64,000 nt of DNA from Enterococcus lactis (lineage in GTDB: Bacteria > Bacillota > Bacilli > Lactobacillales > Enterococcaceae), in contig NZ_BNJW01000010.1 of NCBI RefSeq assembly GCF_015751045.1, positions 41,942-105,941 on the forward strand, in the 5' to 3' direction. Made by a program: the position numbers and the translations under genes. This document shows, one piece after another, positions 9,301 through 23,393 of this stretch (position 1 is its first letter; each line of letters begins with the position of its first letter). The notes under the pieces were generated by a model. It made no database searches. It saw only the letters and a program-made list of their open reading frames with translations, and had not been told where the DNA came from.

Positions 9301-10208
9301 CCGAACTTAAAACAACGATTCGCCATGAATCTGGTAGGATCGATAAAGTATTGACTAATCTATTCAGTGATTACAGCCGTTCGCAAATTCAATTGTGGCT
9401 GAAAGAACGTGCGGTTTCTGTCAATGGACAACCAGTCAAAGCAAATTACAAAGTAAAACAAGGAGACGAGATCACTGTCTTGATTCCTGAACCAGAAACA
9501 TTAGATGTTGTCCCAGAGAACATCCCGTTGACCATCGTTTACGAAGATGAAGATGTTGCGGTAATCAATAAACCCCAAGGAATGGTCGTTCATCCTTCAG
9601 CAGGTCATACGCATGGCACAATGGTCAATGCGCTGATGTATCATATCAAGGATCTTTCTACGATCAACGGGGTTATCCGACCAGGTATCGTCCACCGAAT
9701 CGACAAAGATACTTCAGGTCTGCTGATGGTTGCTAAAAATGACCAGGCACACGAATCATTAGCTAAGCAACTAAAAGATAAGACTTCTTTACGTAAATAT
9801 GTTGCTTTAGTCCATGGAGAGATTCCTCACGAAAAAGGCACGATCAATGCGCCAATCGGCCGTTCGAAAGAAAACCGAAAAATGCAGGCGATAAGAGAAG
9901 ACGGGAAGCCAGCTGTCACGCATTTTACTGTGTTGGAACGTTTTGAAGGTTTTACTCTGGTTGAATTAAAACTGGAAACTGGAAGAACACATCAGATCCG
10001 CGTGCATATGAAGTATATCGGCTATCCGTTAGCTGGAGATCCAGTATATGGACCGAAGAAAACTTTGAAAGGCAATGGCCAGTTTCTCCATGCGCAAATG
10101 CTAGGTTTTACACACCCGACTACAAACGAAAAGATGGTCTTTGAAGCACCTCTTCCAGAAGTTTTTGAAAAAACTTTAGAAAAATTAAGAAAAAACATTG
10201 CATTTTAA
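9297..10208 (+). CDS. RluA/RluD-family ribosomal large-subunit pseudouridine synthase
   Basis: Isomerises uridines in 23S rRNA. The 303 residues hold an N-terminal S4 RNA-binding domain (about 10-70: SRSQIQLWLKE, VNGQPVKANYKV) and a PseudoU synthase domain with the catalytic-Asp motif HRIDKDTSGLLM (about residue 139) and the RTHQIRVH motif. It is translationally coupled to lspA and directly precedes the pyr leader. The RluD type is likeliest from the S4 domain, but the exact uridines are inferred. Confidence 0.93.
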   Translation: MTELKTTIRHESGRIDKVLTNLFSDYSRSQIQLWLKERAVSVNGQPVKANYKVKQGDEITVLIPEPETLDVVPENIPLTIVYEDEDVAVINKPQGMVVHPSAGHTHGTMVNALMYHIKDLSTINGVIRPGIVHRIDKDTSGLLMVAKNDQAHESLAKQLKDKTSLRKYVALVHGEIPHEKGTINAPIGRSKENRKMQAIREDGKPAVTHFTVLERFEGFTLVELKLETGRTHQIRVHMKYIGYPLAGDPVYGPKKTLKGNGQFLHAQMLGFTHPTTNEKMVFEAPLPEVFEKTLEKLRKNIAF

Positions 10209-10226
10209 TTTGGATAACGGTATAGT
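10198..10226 (+). promoter_or_regulatory. Promoter of the pyr operon
   Basis: TTGCAT and TATAGT separated by 17 bases, overlapping the end of the pseudouridine synthase gene. Transcription would begin near 10233, giving a leader of about 210 bases before pyrR. Confidence 0.65.
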
Positions 10227-10256
10227 AATTAACAACGAAAGCATAAAACTTAATAG

Positions 10257-10983
<727 letters not shown>

Positions 10984-10996
10984 AGGAGAGAGAAAC

Positions 10997-12280
10997 ATGT
11001 CGGAGAAAAAAGGATTTCATAATGATGACGTGGTGTTAGATATCCACGATCGCCCAACCCCAGGACATTGGGTTGGATTAAGTTTACAACACTTGTTCAC
11101 GATGTTCGGAGCAACCGTGTTAGTACCTATCTTAGTAGGGATCGATCCAGGTATCGCGCTAGTCAGTTCAGGACTAGGGACATTGGTGTACTTATTTACT
11201 ACTAAAGGAAAGATACCGGCGTACTTAGGAAGCAGCTTCGCTTTCATTGCGGCGATGCAGCTTTTGATGAAAACAGATGGTTATCCAGCGATTGCACAAG
11301 GAGCAGTCACAACTGGATTAGTCTACTTGATTGTTGCGCTGATCATCAAAAAGATCGGTTCAGCATGGCTGGATAAAATCTTGCCTCCGATCGTCGTCGG
11401 CCCAGTCATCATGGTTATCGGGTTGGGACTTGCGGCAAATGCAGCAACAAATGCTATGTATAATCAAGGCACATATGATTTCAAGTATATTGCCGTAGCA
11501 CTGATCACATTAGGATTGACCATCTTCTTCAACATGTGGCTAAGAGGTTTTCTCGGATTGATTCCGATTTTACTAGGTATTATTAGCGGGTACATCGTAG
11601 CCTTGCTGTTTGGAATCGTGGATACTAAGCCAATCGTAGACGCTGCCTGGTTTGCTGTTCCTAACTTTGAGATTCCATTTGTACAATATGAACCAAAGCT
11701 ATATCTTGGAGCAATCACAACAATGGCACCCATCGCTTTTGTGACGATGACAGAGCATATCGGCCATCTTATGGTATTGAATAAACTAACTAAACGTAAT
11801 TTCTTTGAAGAACCGGGTCTTCATAAGACGTTGACAGGTGATGGCTTAGCACAAATCGTAGCAGCCTTCGTTGGTGGACCTCCTGTAACAAGTTACGGCG
11901 AAAACATTGGTGTTCTGGCTATCACACGCGTCCACAGCGTGTTTGTGATTGGGGGAGCTGCAGTTTTTGCAGTCGTTTTGGGATTCGTAGGAAAATTAAG
12001 CGCTTTGATTTTAAGTATCCCTGGACCAGTCATCTCAGGAATCAGTTTTATCTTGTTTGGCGTCATTGCAGCAAGCGGAATGAAGATTTTGATCGAGAAC
12101 AAAATCGATTTTGACAAAAAGAAAAATCTGTTGATTGCTTCAGTTATCCTAGTAGTAGGAATTGGCGGACTTGTCTTTGAAGTAGGCACATTTACATTGT
12201 CGGCAATGGCGTTAGCAACTGTACTTGGCATCATTTTAAATCTTATCTTACCAGAAACTTCACGAAGCGAAGAAAACTAA
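10997..12280 (+). CDS. pyrP: Uracil permease
   Basis: A 427-residue nucleobase-cation symporter (NCS2/UraA family) that imports uracil. It begins with a hydrophilic segment, then GHWVGLSLQHLFTMFGATVLVPIL, the UraA signature start, followed by about 12-14 membrane segments. The substrate-site region includes TMTEHIGHL (the conserved Glu/His) and GGPPVTSYGENIG. It lies between pyrR and pyrB with short gaps, so salvage uptake is co-regulated with synthesis. Confidence 0.95.
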   Translation: MSEKKGFHNDDVVLDIHDRPTPGHWVGLSLQHLFTMFGATVLVPILVGIDPGIALVSSGLGTLVYLFTTKGKIPAYLGSSFAFIAAMQLLMKTDGYPAIAQGAVTTGLVYLIVALIIKKIGSAWLDKILPPIVVGPVIMVIGLGLAANAATNAMYNQGTYDFKYIAVALITLGLTIFFNMWLRGFLGLIPILLGIISGYIVALLFGIVDTKPIVDAAWFAVPNFEIPFVQYEPKLYLGAITTMAPIAFVTMTEHIGHLMVLNKLTKRNFFEEPGLHKTLTGDGLAQIVAAFVGGPPVTSYGENIGVLAITRVHSVFVIGGAAVFAVVLGFVGKLSALILSIPGPVISGISFILFGVIAASGMKILIENKIDFDKKKNLLIASVILVVGIGGLVFEVGTFTLSAMALATVLGIILNLILPETSRSEEN

Positions 12281-12292
12281 GGAGGAAACATT

Positions 12293-13219
12293 ATGATCAT
12301 CAAATCAGAACGTATCAGTTTAAAGCATTTATTGACCGTTGAGGCACTTACTGACCAAGAAGTTATGGGCTTGATTCGCAGAGGGCAAGAATTCAAGCAA
12401 GGGGCTAATTGGACTCCGCAAAAGCGCCAGTACTTTGCTACAAACCTCTTTTTCGAAAATAGTACCCGCACACATAAAAGTTTTGACGTAGCGGAGAAAA
12501 AACTAGGGCTCGAAGTGATTGAATTTGAAGCAAGTACAAGCTCTGTCCAAAAAGGAGAAACGTTATACGATACAGTACTGACGATGTCTGCATTAGGTGT
12601 AGACGTAGCGGTCATCCGTCATGGTGATGAGAACTATTATGACGAACTGATACAAAGCAAAACCATCCAGTGCTCGATTATTAATGGGGGAGACGGAAGC
12701 GGACAGCATCCAACCCAATGCTTGCTTGATTTGATGACGATTTATGAAGAATTTGGACACTTTGAAGGACTGAAAGTTGCCATTGTAGGGGACATCACTC
12801 ACTCTCGGGTAGCGAAATCCAATATGCAGATGTTAAAACGCTTAGGTGCACAAGTATTCTTCTCAGGTCCTAGAGAATGGTACGATGAGGAGTTCGAAGT
12901 ATACGGACATTATATGCCATTGGACGAACTGCTAAATCAAGTTGATGTCATGATGATGCTTCGAGTGCAACACGAACGCCATGATGGAAAAGAAAGCTTC
13001 TCAAAAGAAGGCTACCATCAGGAATATGGTTTGACAGTTGAACGTGCGAAGAAGCTGCAAAAACATGCAATCATTATGCACCCAGCACCAGTTAACCGCG
13101 ATGTGGAATTAGCTGATTCATTAGTGGAAGGATTACAGTCACGAATCGTTCAACAAATGAGCAATGGTGTCTTTGTCAGAATGGCAATCTTAGAAGCAGT
13201 GCTAAATGGAAAAGCGTAA
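12293..13219 (+). CDS. pyrB: Aspartate carbamoyltransferase, catalytic chain
   Basis: Joins carbamoyl phosphate and aspartate to give N-carbamoyl-aspartate. The 308 residues match the unregulated Gram-positive type, and no pyrI follows. The carbamoyl-phosphate loop [12 protein letters not shown] lies near residues 52-63, and HPAPVNRD near 263-270. ATG follows AAGGAGG at eight bases. Confidence 0.97.
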   Translation: MIIKSERISLKHLLTVEALTDQEVMGLIRRGQEFKQGANWTPQKRQYFATNLFFENSTRTHKSFDVAEKKLGLEVIEFEASTSSVQKGETLYDTVLTMSALGVDVAVIRHGDENYYDELIQSKTIQCSIINGGDGSGQHPTQCLLDLMTIYEEFGHFEGLKVAIVGDITHSRVAKSNMQMLKRLGAQVFFSGPREWYDEEFEVYGHYMPLDELLNQVDVMMMLRVQHERHDGKESFSKEGYHQEYGLTVERAKKLQKHAIIMHPAPVNRDVELADSLVEGLQSRIVQQMSNGVFVRMAILEAVLNGKA

Positions 13220-13237
13220 TTATAGGAGGATGAAAAA

Positions 13238-14518
13238 ATGAAAACACTCATTAAAAACGGTCAGATCAATACACGAAAAAATATGACGACACCAGCAGAA
13301 ATTTGGATAGAAGATGGGCGAATCAAAGCAATCGGTACAGGATTCTCAGAAGCCGAATTTGATGAAGTGTTTGATGCAAAGGGACAATTGATCACACCTG
13401 GTTTAGTGGACGTCCATGTCCATTTGAGAGAGCCAGGATTTACATACAAGGAGACGATCGAAGCTGGAACTCGCTCAGCTGCACGTGGTGGTTTTACTAC
13501 TGTATGCGCGATGCCGAATTTAAATCCTGTACCTGATACGGCAGAAAAGCTGAAACAAGTATATGACATCATTAGAAAAGATGCAGTTGTGAAGGTATTA
13601 CAGTATGCGCCAATCACAGAAAATCTGCGAAGTGAGAAATTAGTTGATCAAGAAGCACTGATTGAAGAAGGTGCTTTTGCTTTCACAAATGACGGTGTAG
13701 GTGTCCAAACGGCTGGAACGATGTATCTGGCTATGAAAGAAGCTGCGAAAAACAATAAAGCACTAGTAGCCCATACAGAAGACGAATCTTTATTATTTGG
13801 CGGTGTTATGCACGCTGGCAAGAAGGCAGAAGAACTTGGTCTTCCCGGGATCTTAAGTGTAACCGAGTCTTCTCAAATCGCCAGAGATTTGTTGCTAGCT
13901 GAAGCAACTGGTGTTCATTACCATGTGTGCCACGTATCTACTAAAGAGAGTGTCCGAATAATCAGAGACGCAAAAAAAGCAGGAATCCACGTAACAGCGG
14001 AAGTTTCGCCCCATCATCTTATTTTAATCGACGAAGATATTCCCGAAGATTTCGGCTTTTGGAAAATGAATCCACCGCTAAGAGGACGGGAGGACAGGGA
14101 GGCCTTGATCGAAGGTTTGCTTGACGGCACAATCGATTGTATCGCTACAGATCATGCCCCACATGGATTAGAAGAAAAAAGCCAAAGCTTCATGAAATCA
14201 CCATTTGGCATCGTAGGAAGCGAAACAGCATTCCAACTGATCTACACTCATTTTGTAGAAACTGGACAATTCACATTGGAACAAGTAATCAATTGGTTGG
14301 CAGTTAAACCGGCTGAGATTTTTGGTTTGAATGCAGGAACGCTGACAGTCGGCGCACCCGCTGATGTAGCAATTTTTGATATTACAAAAACTTGCACGAT
14401 CGATAAAGAAGACTTTTTATCAAAAGGGGAAAATACACCTTTTATCGGCTGGAAAGTAAAAGGCGAAACACAAATGACTTTTGTCAACGGAAAACTTGTG
14501 TGGCAGAAGGGAGAATAA
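13238..14518 (+). CDS. pyrC: Dihydroorotase
   Basis: Cyclises carbamoyl-aspartate to dihydroorotate using a binuclear zinc centre. The 426 residues are of the type I (Bacillus-like) amidohydrolase form. The first metal motif [10 protein letters not shown] lies near residues 58-67. Later metal/active-site residues are in [21 protein letters not shown] and ATDHAPH. Strong TAGGAGG site. The next gene's start is five bases after the stop. Confidence 0.97.
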   Translation: MKTLIKNGQINTRKNMTTPAEIWIEDGRIKAIGTGFSEAEFDEVFDAKGQLITPGLVDVHVHLREPGFTYKETIEAGTRSAARGGFTTVCAMPNLNPVPDTAEKLKQVYDIIRKDAVVKVLQYAPITENLRSEKLVDQEALIEEGAFAFTNDGVGVQTAGTMYLAMKEAAKNNKALVAHTEDESLLFGGVMHAGKKAEELGLPGILSVTESSQIARDLLLAEATGVHYHVCHVSTKESVRIIRDAKKAGIHVTAEVSPHHLILIDEDIPEDFGFWKMNPPLRGREDREALIEGLLDGTIDCIATDHAPHGLEEKSQSFMKSPFGIVGSETAFQLIYTHFVETGQFTLEQVINWLAVKPAEIFGLNAGTLTVGAPADVAIFDITKTCTIDKEDFLSKGENTPFIGWKVKGETQMTFVNGKLVWQKGE

Positions 14519-14522
14519 AAGT

Positions 14523-15599
14523 ATGGAACGTTTGCTTATATTAGAAGATGGAACAGTTTTCGAAGGAAAAGCTTTCGGCGCGGATGTAAATGTCTTCGGA
14601 GAAATCGTTTTTACAACAAGTATGACTGGTTATCAAGAAACCATCACCGATCAAAGTTTCAACGGTCAAATCATTACATTTACCTATCCTATGGTGGGCA
14701 ATTATGGGGTAAATAGAGATGATTATGAATCGATTTCTCCAACATGCAAAGGAGTAGTAGTAAAAGAGCACGCGCGTGTAGCTTCAAACTGGCGAAACCA
14801 AATGACGCTAGATTCATTTTTGAAACAAAAAGGGATTCCTGGAATATCAGGTATCGATACGCGCGCCCTTACTCGTAAAATCCGTGAAGTCGGAACGATG
14901 AAAGCAAGTATCGTTGATGCTGGAGATTCCTTCGAACATGCATTTGATCAGCTGAAAGCAACCGTTCTAGCAACCAATCAAGTGCAGCAAGTCTCCACTA
15001 ACAAACCCTATCCAAGTCCAGGAACAGGACGGAAAGTCATCGTCATTGACTTCGGCTTGAAACATAGTATTTTACGAGAATTGAGTAAAAGAAACTGTAA
15101 CCTCACAGTACTTCCCTATAACACAGATGCCGAGACGATTTTAGCGCTATCACCAGACGGAGTCATGCTGACGAATGGACCTGGTGATCCAAAAGATGTG
15201 CCAGAAGCAATCGAAATGATCAAAAAAATCCAAGGAAAAGTACCGATTTTTGGTATTTGCCTTGGCCACCAGTTATTTGCTTTAGCTAACGGTGCAGATA
15301 CCTATAAAATGAAATTCGGACATCGAGGATTAAATCATCCAGTCCGAGAAGTAGCGACCGGAAGAATTGATTTTACTTCTCAAAATCATGGCTATGCAGT
15401 CGATGAAGCCACGATTGATCCAGAAAAACTCATCGTAACCCATGTAGAAGTGAATGACGGAACAGTAGAAGGAGTCAAACACAGAGATTATCCCGCTTTC
15501 AGTGTGCAGTTTCATCCAGATGCTGCCCCTGGTCCGCATGATGCACTACATTTATTTGATGAATTTATGGAAATGATGGATGCAGGAAAGGAGCAGTAA
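14523..15599 (+). CDS. carA: Carbamoyl-phosphate synthase small (glutaminase) subunit
   Basis: Supplies ammonia from glutamine to CarB. The 358 residues comprise the CPSase small domain and a class I glutamine amidotransferase domain with the nucleophile Cys in GICLGHQ and His in FHPDAAPG. The third triad position, normally Glu in HPEA, is Asp here. The frame is open further upstream (14481), but the ATG at 14523 has AGAAGGGAG at proper spacing and gives the family N-terminus. Placement in the pyr operon shows this is the pyrimidine-specific copy. Confidence 0.96.
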   Translation: MERLLILEDGTVFEGKAFGADVNVFGEIVFTTSMTGYQETITDQSFNGQIITFTYPMVGNYGVNRDDYESISPTCKGVVVKEHARVASNWRNQMTLDSFLKQKGIPGISGIDTRALTRKIREVGTMKASIVDAGDSFEHAFDQLKATVLATNQVQQVSTNKPYPSPGTGRKVIVIDFGLKHSILRELSKRNCNLTVLPYNTDAETILALSPDGVMLTNGPGDPKDVPEAIEMIKKIQGKVPIFGICLGHQLFALANGADTYKMKFGHRGLNHPVREVATGRIDFTSQNHGYAVDEATIDPEKLIVTHVEVNDGTVEGVKHRDYPAFSVQFHPDAAPGPHDALHLFDEFMEMMDAGKEQ

Positions 15600-15603
15600 A
15601 CAG

Positions 15604-18600
15604 ATGCCGAAACGTACAGATATCAAGAAAATTATGGTGATTGGATCTGGTCCGATCATCATTGGTCAAGCCGCAGAATTTGACTACGCAGGAACACAAG
15701 CTTGTCTTGCCTTAAAAGAAGAAGGATATGAAGTGGTTTTAGTAAATTCTAATCCTGCGACGATCATGACGGACAAAGAAGTGGCAGATCAAGTATATAT
15801 CGAACCGATCACACTTGAATTTGTATCAAGGATTCTTCGAAAAGAGCGTCCAGATGCTCTCCTTCCAACTTTAGGCGGACAGACAGGCCTCAATATGGCA
15901 ATGGAGCTGGCAGCATATGGTATTTTAGAAGAATTGAACATAGAACTTCTAGGAACGAAGCTTTCTGCGATCGATCAAGCAGAAGACCGTGATCTATTCA
16001 AACAGTTGATGAAAGAATTGAATCAGCCGATCCCCGAATCTGAAATCGTCAATACAGTAGAAGAAGCTGTAGCGTTTGCAAATAAAATCGGCTATCCCGT
16101 CATCGTTCGTCCAGCCTTTACTTTAGGCGGGACTGGTGGAGGCATGTGTGAAAATGAAGAAGAATTACGAACAGTCTCAGAAAATGGATTAAGTCTTTCC
16201 CCAGCTACCCAATGTTTGATTGAACGAAGTATTGCGGGTTTTAAAGAAATTGAATATGAAGTGATGAGAGATTCGGCTGATAATGCAATCGTTGTCTGCA
16301 ATATGGAAAATTTTGACCCAGTGGGTATCCATACAGGTGATTCTATCGTATTTGCTCCTAGCCAGACATTGTCTGACCATGAATATCAAATGCTTCGTGA
16401 TGCTTCTCTTTCGATTATTCGAGCACTTAAGATCGAAGGAGGCTGTAACGTCCAACTTGCTCTTGATCCACATAGCTTTAATTATTATGTGATTGAAGTC
16501 AATCCGCGTGTTTCTCGTTCATCGGCGTTAGCAAGTAAGGCGACTGGTTATCCGATCGCTAAGCTAGCTGCTAAAATAGCGCTTGGATTAACACTAGACG
16601 AAATGAAAAATCCTGTCACAGGAACGACTTTTGCAGAATTTGAACCTGCATTAGATTATGTTGTAGCTAAAATTCCTCGCTGGCCATTTGATAAGTTTGA
16701 AAACGGAGAACGGCTTTTAGGCACACAGATGAAAGCAACTGGTGAAGTGATGGCTATCGGTCGAAATATCGAAGAGTCTTTATTGAAAGCTGTGCGTTCT
16801 TTAGAAATCGGTACACACCATATCGAACTTCCTGAGTTGGCAGACATCACGGACGATGACCTAATCCAAAAAGTGGTTCGAGCACAAGATGATCGCCTGT
16901 TTTATGTAGCTGAAGCTATTAGAAGAGGGTACACCATAGAAGAATTGGCAGATTTGACAAAAATCGATTTATTCTTTTTAGATAAACTGTTGCATATCGT
17001 AGAAATCGAACAGCAGTTGAAACAGCAGCCGTTGGATGACAGGATATTGAAAACAGCGAAACAAAATGGTTTTACAGACAAAAAAGTGGCGGAGCTGTGG
17101 GAAATAAACGAAGAAGCCGTTCGCCAGATGAGAAAAGAAAATGATTTGATTCCTGTATATAAGATGGTTGACACTTGTGCAGCGGAATTCGAATCAAAAA
17201 CGCCTTATTTTTATAGTTCCTATGAATATGAAAATGAAAGTTCACGATCAGAAAAGCCCTCAGTTCTAGTACTGGGATCTGGTCCTATCCGTATCGGACA
17301 AGGAGTTGAATTTGACTATGCGACTGTGCATTCTGTCAAAGCAATCCAGCAGGCAGGATACGAGGCAATCATCATGAACAGCAATCCGGAAACAGTTTCT
17401 ACTGACTTTTCTATTTCGGATAAATTATATTTTGAGCCATTGACCTTCGAAGATGTGATGAATGTGATCGAGCTAGAACAGCCGATAGGAGTAATCGTTC
17501 AATTCGGTGGTCAGACAGCAATCAACTTAGCCGAACCTTTGACTGCTGCTGGTGTAAAAATCTTAGGGACAACGATCGAAGACTTGGATCGTGCGGAAAA
17601 TCGTGATTTATTCGAGCAAGCGCTGAAAGAGTTGGGTATTCCTCAACCTTTAGGGGATACTGCTACAAGTAAAGAAGAAGCCGTGGTTATCGCTTCGAGA
17701 ATTGGTTATCCAGTTCTTGTTCGTCCAAGCTATGTATTAGGCGGGCGTGCGATGGAAATCGTTGAAAATCAGCGAGATTTAGAAGACTACATGGAGCATG
17801 CTGTGAAAGCTTCTCCAGAACATCCAGTACTAGTGGACCGCTATTTGCTTGGTGGTGAATGCGAAGTGGATGCGATTTGTGACGGTGAAACAGTACTCAT
17901 CCCAGGGATCATGGAGCATATTGAGCGTGCCGGTGTCCATTCAGGGGATTCAATGGCTGTGTATCCACCTCAAACATTATCTGAATCGATCAAGAAAACG
18001 ATTGAAGACTACACGATCCGTTTAGCATTAGGTTTGAACTGTGTCGGGATGATGAATATCCAGTTCGTCATCCATGAAAATGAGGTTTATGTGATCGAAG
18101 TCAATCCTCGAGCAAGTCGGACTGTTCCATTCTTAAGTAAGGTGACAGGAATTCCAATGGCACAAATTGCGACGAAAGCTATTTTGGGAGAGAAATTAAA
18201 GACACTTGGTTATGAAAACGGACTTTATAAGGAAACAAAAGAAGTCCATGTTAAAGCGCCCGTCTTTTCTTTTACTAAATTGCAGAAAGTCGATACTTAC
18301 TTAGGGCCTGAAATGAAATCGACTGGAGAAGTAATGGGGTCTGACAGACAATTAGACAAAGCTTTGTACAAGGCATTTGAAGCTTCTGGATTACACTTGC
18401 CTGAATATGGAGCCGTATTGTTTACGATTGCGGATGAAACAAAAGAAGAAGCACTAGAGTTAGCTAAACGTTTTACAGAAATCGGCTATAGTCTGATAGG
18501 AACGAAACATACAGCTGCCTATTTCGAAAAACATGGTTTGGTCGTTGAAACAGTTGCGAAAATTTCTGAGGAAGCAGCAGAAAAAAATGTAGTTGACTTG

Positions 18601-18789
18601 ATACGAGATGGTAAAACACAAGTGGTTGTCAATACGATTGATAAAGATCGGGGAAATGCTTCTAAAGACGGCTTCATTATCCGAAGAGAAGCAGTTGAGC
18701 ATGGTATTCCGTTGTTTACTTCTTTAGACACAGCAGATGCAATCGTTCGAGTGATGGAATCTCGTGCATTTTCAACCAACCCTATTTAA
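15604..18789 (+). CDS. carB: Carbamoyl-phosphate synthase large subunit
   Basis: Makes carbamoyl phosphate from bicarbonate, two ATP and ammonia. The 1061 residues show the expected internal duplication: two ATP-grasp halves, each beginning with a nucleotide-binding segment ([17 protein letters not shown] near residue 16 and [16 protein letters not shown] near 562). A C-terminal MGS-type allosteric domain follows (about 930-1061). Start at ATG 15604, after AAAGGAG. It lies four bases behind carA. Confidence 0.97.
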   Translation: MPKRTDIKKIMVIGSGPIIIGQAAEFDYAGTQACLALKEEGYEVVLVNSNPATIMTDKEVADQVYIEPITLEFVSRILRKERPDALLPTLGGQTGLNMAMELAAYGILEELNIELLGTKLSAIDQAEDRDLFKQLMKELNQPIPESEIVNTVEEAVAFANKIGYPVIVRPAFTLGGTGGGMCENEEELRTVSENGLSLSPATQCLIERSIAGFKEIEYEVMRDSADNAIVVCNMENFDPVGIHTGDSIVFAPSQTLSDHEYQMLRDASLSIIRALKIEGGCNVQLALDPHSFNYYVIEVNPRVSRSSALASKATGYPIAKLAAKIALGLTLDEMKNPVTGTTFAEFEPALDYVVAKIPRWPFDKFENGERLLGTQMKATGEVMAIGRNIEESLLKAVRSLEIGTHHIELPELADITDDDLIQKVVRAQDDRLFYVAEAIRRGYTIEELADLTKIDLFFLDKLLHIVEIEQQLKQQPLDDRILKTAKQNGFTDKKVAELWEINEEAVRQMRKENDLIPVYKMVDTCAAEFESKTPYFYSSYEYENESSRSEKPSVLVLGSGPIRIGQGVEFDYATVHSVKAIQQAGYEAIIMNSNPETVSTDFSISDKLYFEPLTFEDVMNVIELEQPIGVIVQFGGQTAINLAEPLTAAGVKILGTTIEDLDRAENRDLFEQALKELGIPQPLGDTATSKEEAVVIASRIGYPVLVRPSYVLGGRAMEIVENQRDLEDYMEHAVKASPEHPVLVDRYLLGGECEVDAICDGETVLIPGIMEHIERAGVHSGDSMAVYPPQTLSESIKKTIEDYTIRLALGLNCVGMMNIQFVIHENEVYVIEVNPRASRTVPFLSKVTGIPMAQIATKAILGEKLKTLGYENGLYKETKEVHVKAPVFSFTKLQKVDTYLGPEMKSTGEVMGSDRQLDKALYKAFEASGLHLPEYGAVLFTIADETKEEALELAKRFTEIGYSLIGTKHTAAYFEKHGLVVETVAKISEEAAEKNVVDLIRDGKTQVVVNTIDKDRGNASKDGFIIRREAVEHGIPLFTSLDTADAIVRVMESRAFSTNPI

Positions 18790-18842
18790 CGGTGTACACA
18801 TGTTAAGACCGAAAGAAGAAAATCCGTTACAGGAGGGGACAG

Positions 18843-21897
<3,055 letters not shown>

Positions 21898-21986
21898 GTA
21901 CAAAAACACTTAGATAATTGAAAAAATAAAGCTATGTTATTTTGAATATTTCTAAATTACCATTTCTCTACACCGTTATATTTTTA

Positions 21987-22100
21987 GAGGCTGGGACAGA
22001 AGCGTTTAACTCCAAGAAATAAGAAGGAATTCAGGAAAATTGCTTTTCAAATTTTTGTGAATTTCAGCTTATTTTCGAGGAGTTGCTTCTGCTTCCGCCG
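21987..22100. repeat. Imperfect long inverted-repeat element
   Basis: Begins GAGGCTGGGACAGAAGC and ends with GCTTCTGCTTCCGCC. The outer arms (CAGAAGC..AACTCC / GGAGTTGCTTCTG) and inner arms (GAATTC.. / ..GTGAATTTC) pair over most of their length, forming a long imperfect stem. This resembles small structured intergenic elements repeated in enterococcal genomes; copy number cannot be seen here. Confidence 0.5.
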
Positions 22101-22114
22101 TTTATACGTGTATA

Positions 22115-22163
22115 GAGCGTGAGACAAAAGTGTTCTTTACTTTTGTCTCACGCTCATTTTTTT
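22115..22163 (+). terminator. Strong terminator at the end of the pyr operon
   Basis: Perfect 16-17 bp stem starting GAGCGTGAGACAAAAG, small loop, then eight T after the 3' arm. It may be read in both directions. Confidence 0.85.
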
Positions 22164-22270
22164 TCATAATCCTGCATGGATGATTTGGATGAGGAAATAT
22201 ATCCATAAGATACATATGCCTTATCTTCAATAGCATTGATTACACAAAGTATGAACGACTTCAACGAGTC

Positions 22271-22325
22271 AAAAACAGCCCCTTGACTGTGTGATAGAAA
22301 CACAGTCGAGGGGCTGTTTTTGTTT
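22271..22325. terminator. Second terminator before the PTS operon
   Basis: Long near-perfect stem (AAAAACAGCCCC.../...GGGGCTGTTTTT, inner GACTGTGT/ACACAGTC) with a T-run. It insulates the sigma-54 region from the pyr operon. Confidence 0.8.
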
Positions 22326-22347
22326 TATATATGTAGAAAAGCAGTTC

Positions 22348-22398
22348 AACACTTTTACAAAATCGATTGAACACTTATCAGTAAATGATAAAAGTGTT
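22348..22398 (+). promoter_or_regulatory. Candidate upstream activating sites for the LevR-type activator
   Basis: Three copies of a half-site: AACACTTTTAC (22348-22358), AACACTTATCA (22370-22380) and inverted TGATAAAAGTGTT (22386-22398). The last two form an inverted repeat around GTAAA. They lie 45-95 bases upstream of the -24 box, the usual place for enhancer sites of sigma-54 activators. Assignment to the regulator at 26136 is inference. Confidence 0.6.
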
Positions 22399-22441
22399 GG
22401 GAAATAGTTGTAACTATTGATTTTACAGGCTTAACAGAAGT

Positions 22442-22457
22442 TGGCACGATATTTGCT
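22442..22457 (+). promoter_or_regulatory. Sigma-54 (-24/-12) promoter of the PTS operon
   Basis: TGGCAC, five bases, TTGCT: a full match to the sigma-54 consensus, with the GG and GC doublets 12 bases apart. It is 34 bases before the first PTS ATG. The activator gene downstream carries the GAFTGA sigma-54-contact motif. Confidence 0.9.
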
Positions 22458-22490
22458 TTATATAAAACTGTCAGCGAGGAGGAAATAAAA

Positions 22491-22907
22491 ATGAATACGA
22501 TTATTCTAGCTAGTCACGGCGCATTATCTCAAGGTCTAAAACAAACAGCTGAAATGATCTTGGGGCCTGCCACTAATATTTATGCATTATCAGCTTATCG
22601 AGATGAAGATGAGCCGATAGAACAACAAATACAAAGTATAGTTTCAAAATTAGGAAAAGAAAATCTATTTATTCTCACAGATATCTTAGGAGGAAGTGTC
22701 AATAATGAAATGATAGGACTGTTAAAGAAAGAGCCAGCAATACGCTTGATCACAGGAATGAATCTACCCTTAGTGATTTCAATCGCCACGCAAGTTAACC
22801 CAATTGCTGCTGCAGATTTAGAACTGATTATCGAAGAAAGTCGGCAGTCATTGATTGATTGCAATCGATTACTAAAAAAATCAAACGAAGGAGGAGATGA
22901 TCTATGA
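22491..22907 (+). CDS. PTS mannose/fructose-family EIIA component
   Basis: A 138-residue cytoplasmic phosphocarrier that accepts phosphate from HPr and passes it to EIIB. His9 in LASHGALS is the expected phosphorylation site, and TDILGGSVNNE is the conserved TDLxGGSP-like segment. First gene behind the sigma-54 promoter, with AGGAGG before the ATG; overlaps the EIIB gene by four bases. The operon and FrlB-like neighbour suggest a fructosamine-type sugar rather than mannose. Confidence 0.9.
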   Translation: MNTIILASHGALSQGLKQTAEMILGPATNIYALSAYRDEDEPIEQQIQSIVSKLGKENLFILTDILGGSVNNEMIGLLKKEPAIRLITGMNLPLVISIATQVNPIAAADLELIIEESRQSLIDCNRLLKKSNEGGDDL

Positions 22908-23374
22908 TCAAGTTCATTCGTATCGATCACCGATTGTTGCATGGACAAGTGGTGTTTTCTTGGAGTAAATCTTTGCAAATCAACCGAATTCTGGTGGTGA
23001 ATGATGAAGCAGCCAATGATGAATTTAAAAAAATGTCTTTAGAACTATCAAAACCTCAAGGAATCAAACTCAATATATTTACCGTTGAAAATACATTGAC
23101 AAAAATATCTAAAATAGAAACATTGAGCGAAAACATCATGATGATCTTTGGAAATACCAAGGATGTTCGTCAGTTTTGCGAAAGTTACTCAAACGTTAAG
23201 GAAATCAATTACGGAGGCATCATAAAAAAAGAAGGATCAAAACAATTCAGTAATGCTATCTTCTTGACTGAAAATGAGATAGAAGATGCGAAAGTACTAA
23301 AATCAATGGGCATCAAACAGTTCATGCAACAGGTTCCAACCTCAAAAAAAGAGGATTTGAATACAATGATTTAA
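22904..23374 (+). CDS. PTS mannose/fructose-family EIIB component
   Basis: A 156-residue EIIB of the mannose superfamily, which phosphorylates on His rather than Cys. DHRLLHGQV near the N-terminus carries the phospho-His (about H13), followed by a typical VVNDEAANDEF segment. Translationally coupled to EIIA. It transfers phosphate to the incoming sugar bound at EIIC/EIID. Confidence 0.92.
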   Translation: MIKFIRIDHRLLHGQVVFSWSKSLQINRILVVNDEAANDEFKKMSLELSKPQGIKLNIFTVENTLTKISKIETLSENIMMIFGNTKDVRQFCESYSNVKEINYGGIIKKEGSKQFSNAIFLTENEIEDAKVLKSMGIKQFMQQVPTSKKEDLNTMI

Positions 23375-23393
23375 AAAGAAAGGAGTTTACGTT

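Noticed and set aside
22401..22441. cre site near the PTS promoter
   Set aside because: No segment matches the cre consensus closely; the sigma-54 and half-site signals explain the region better.
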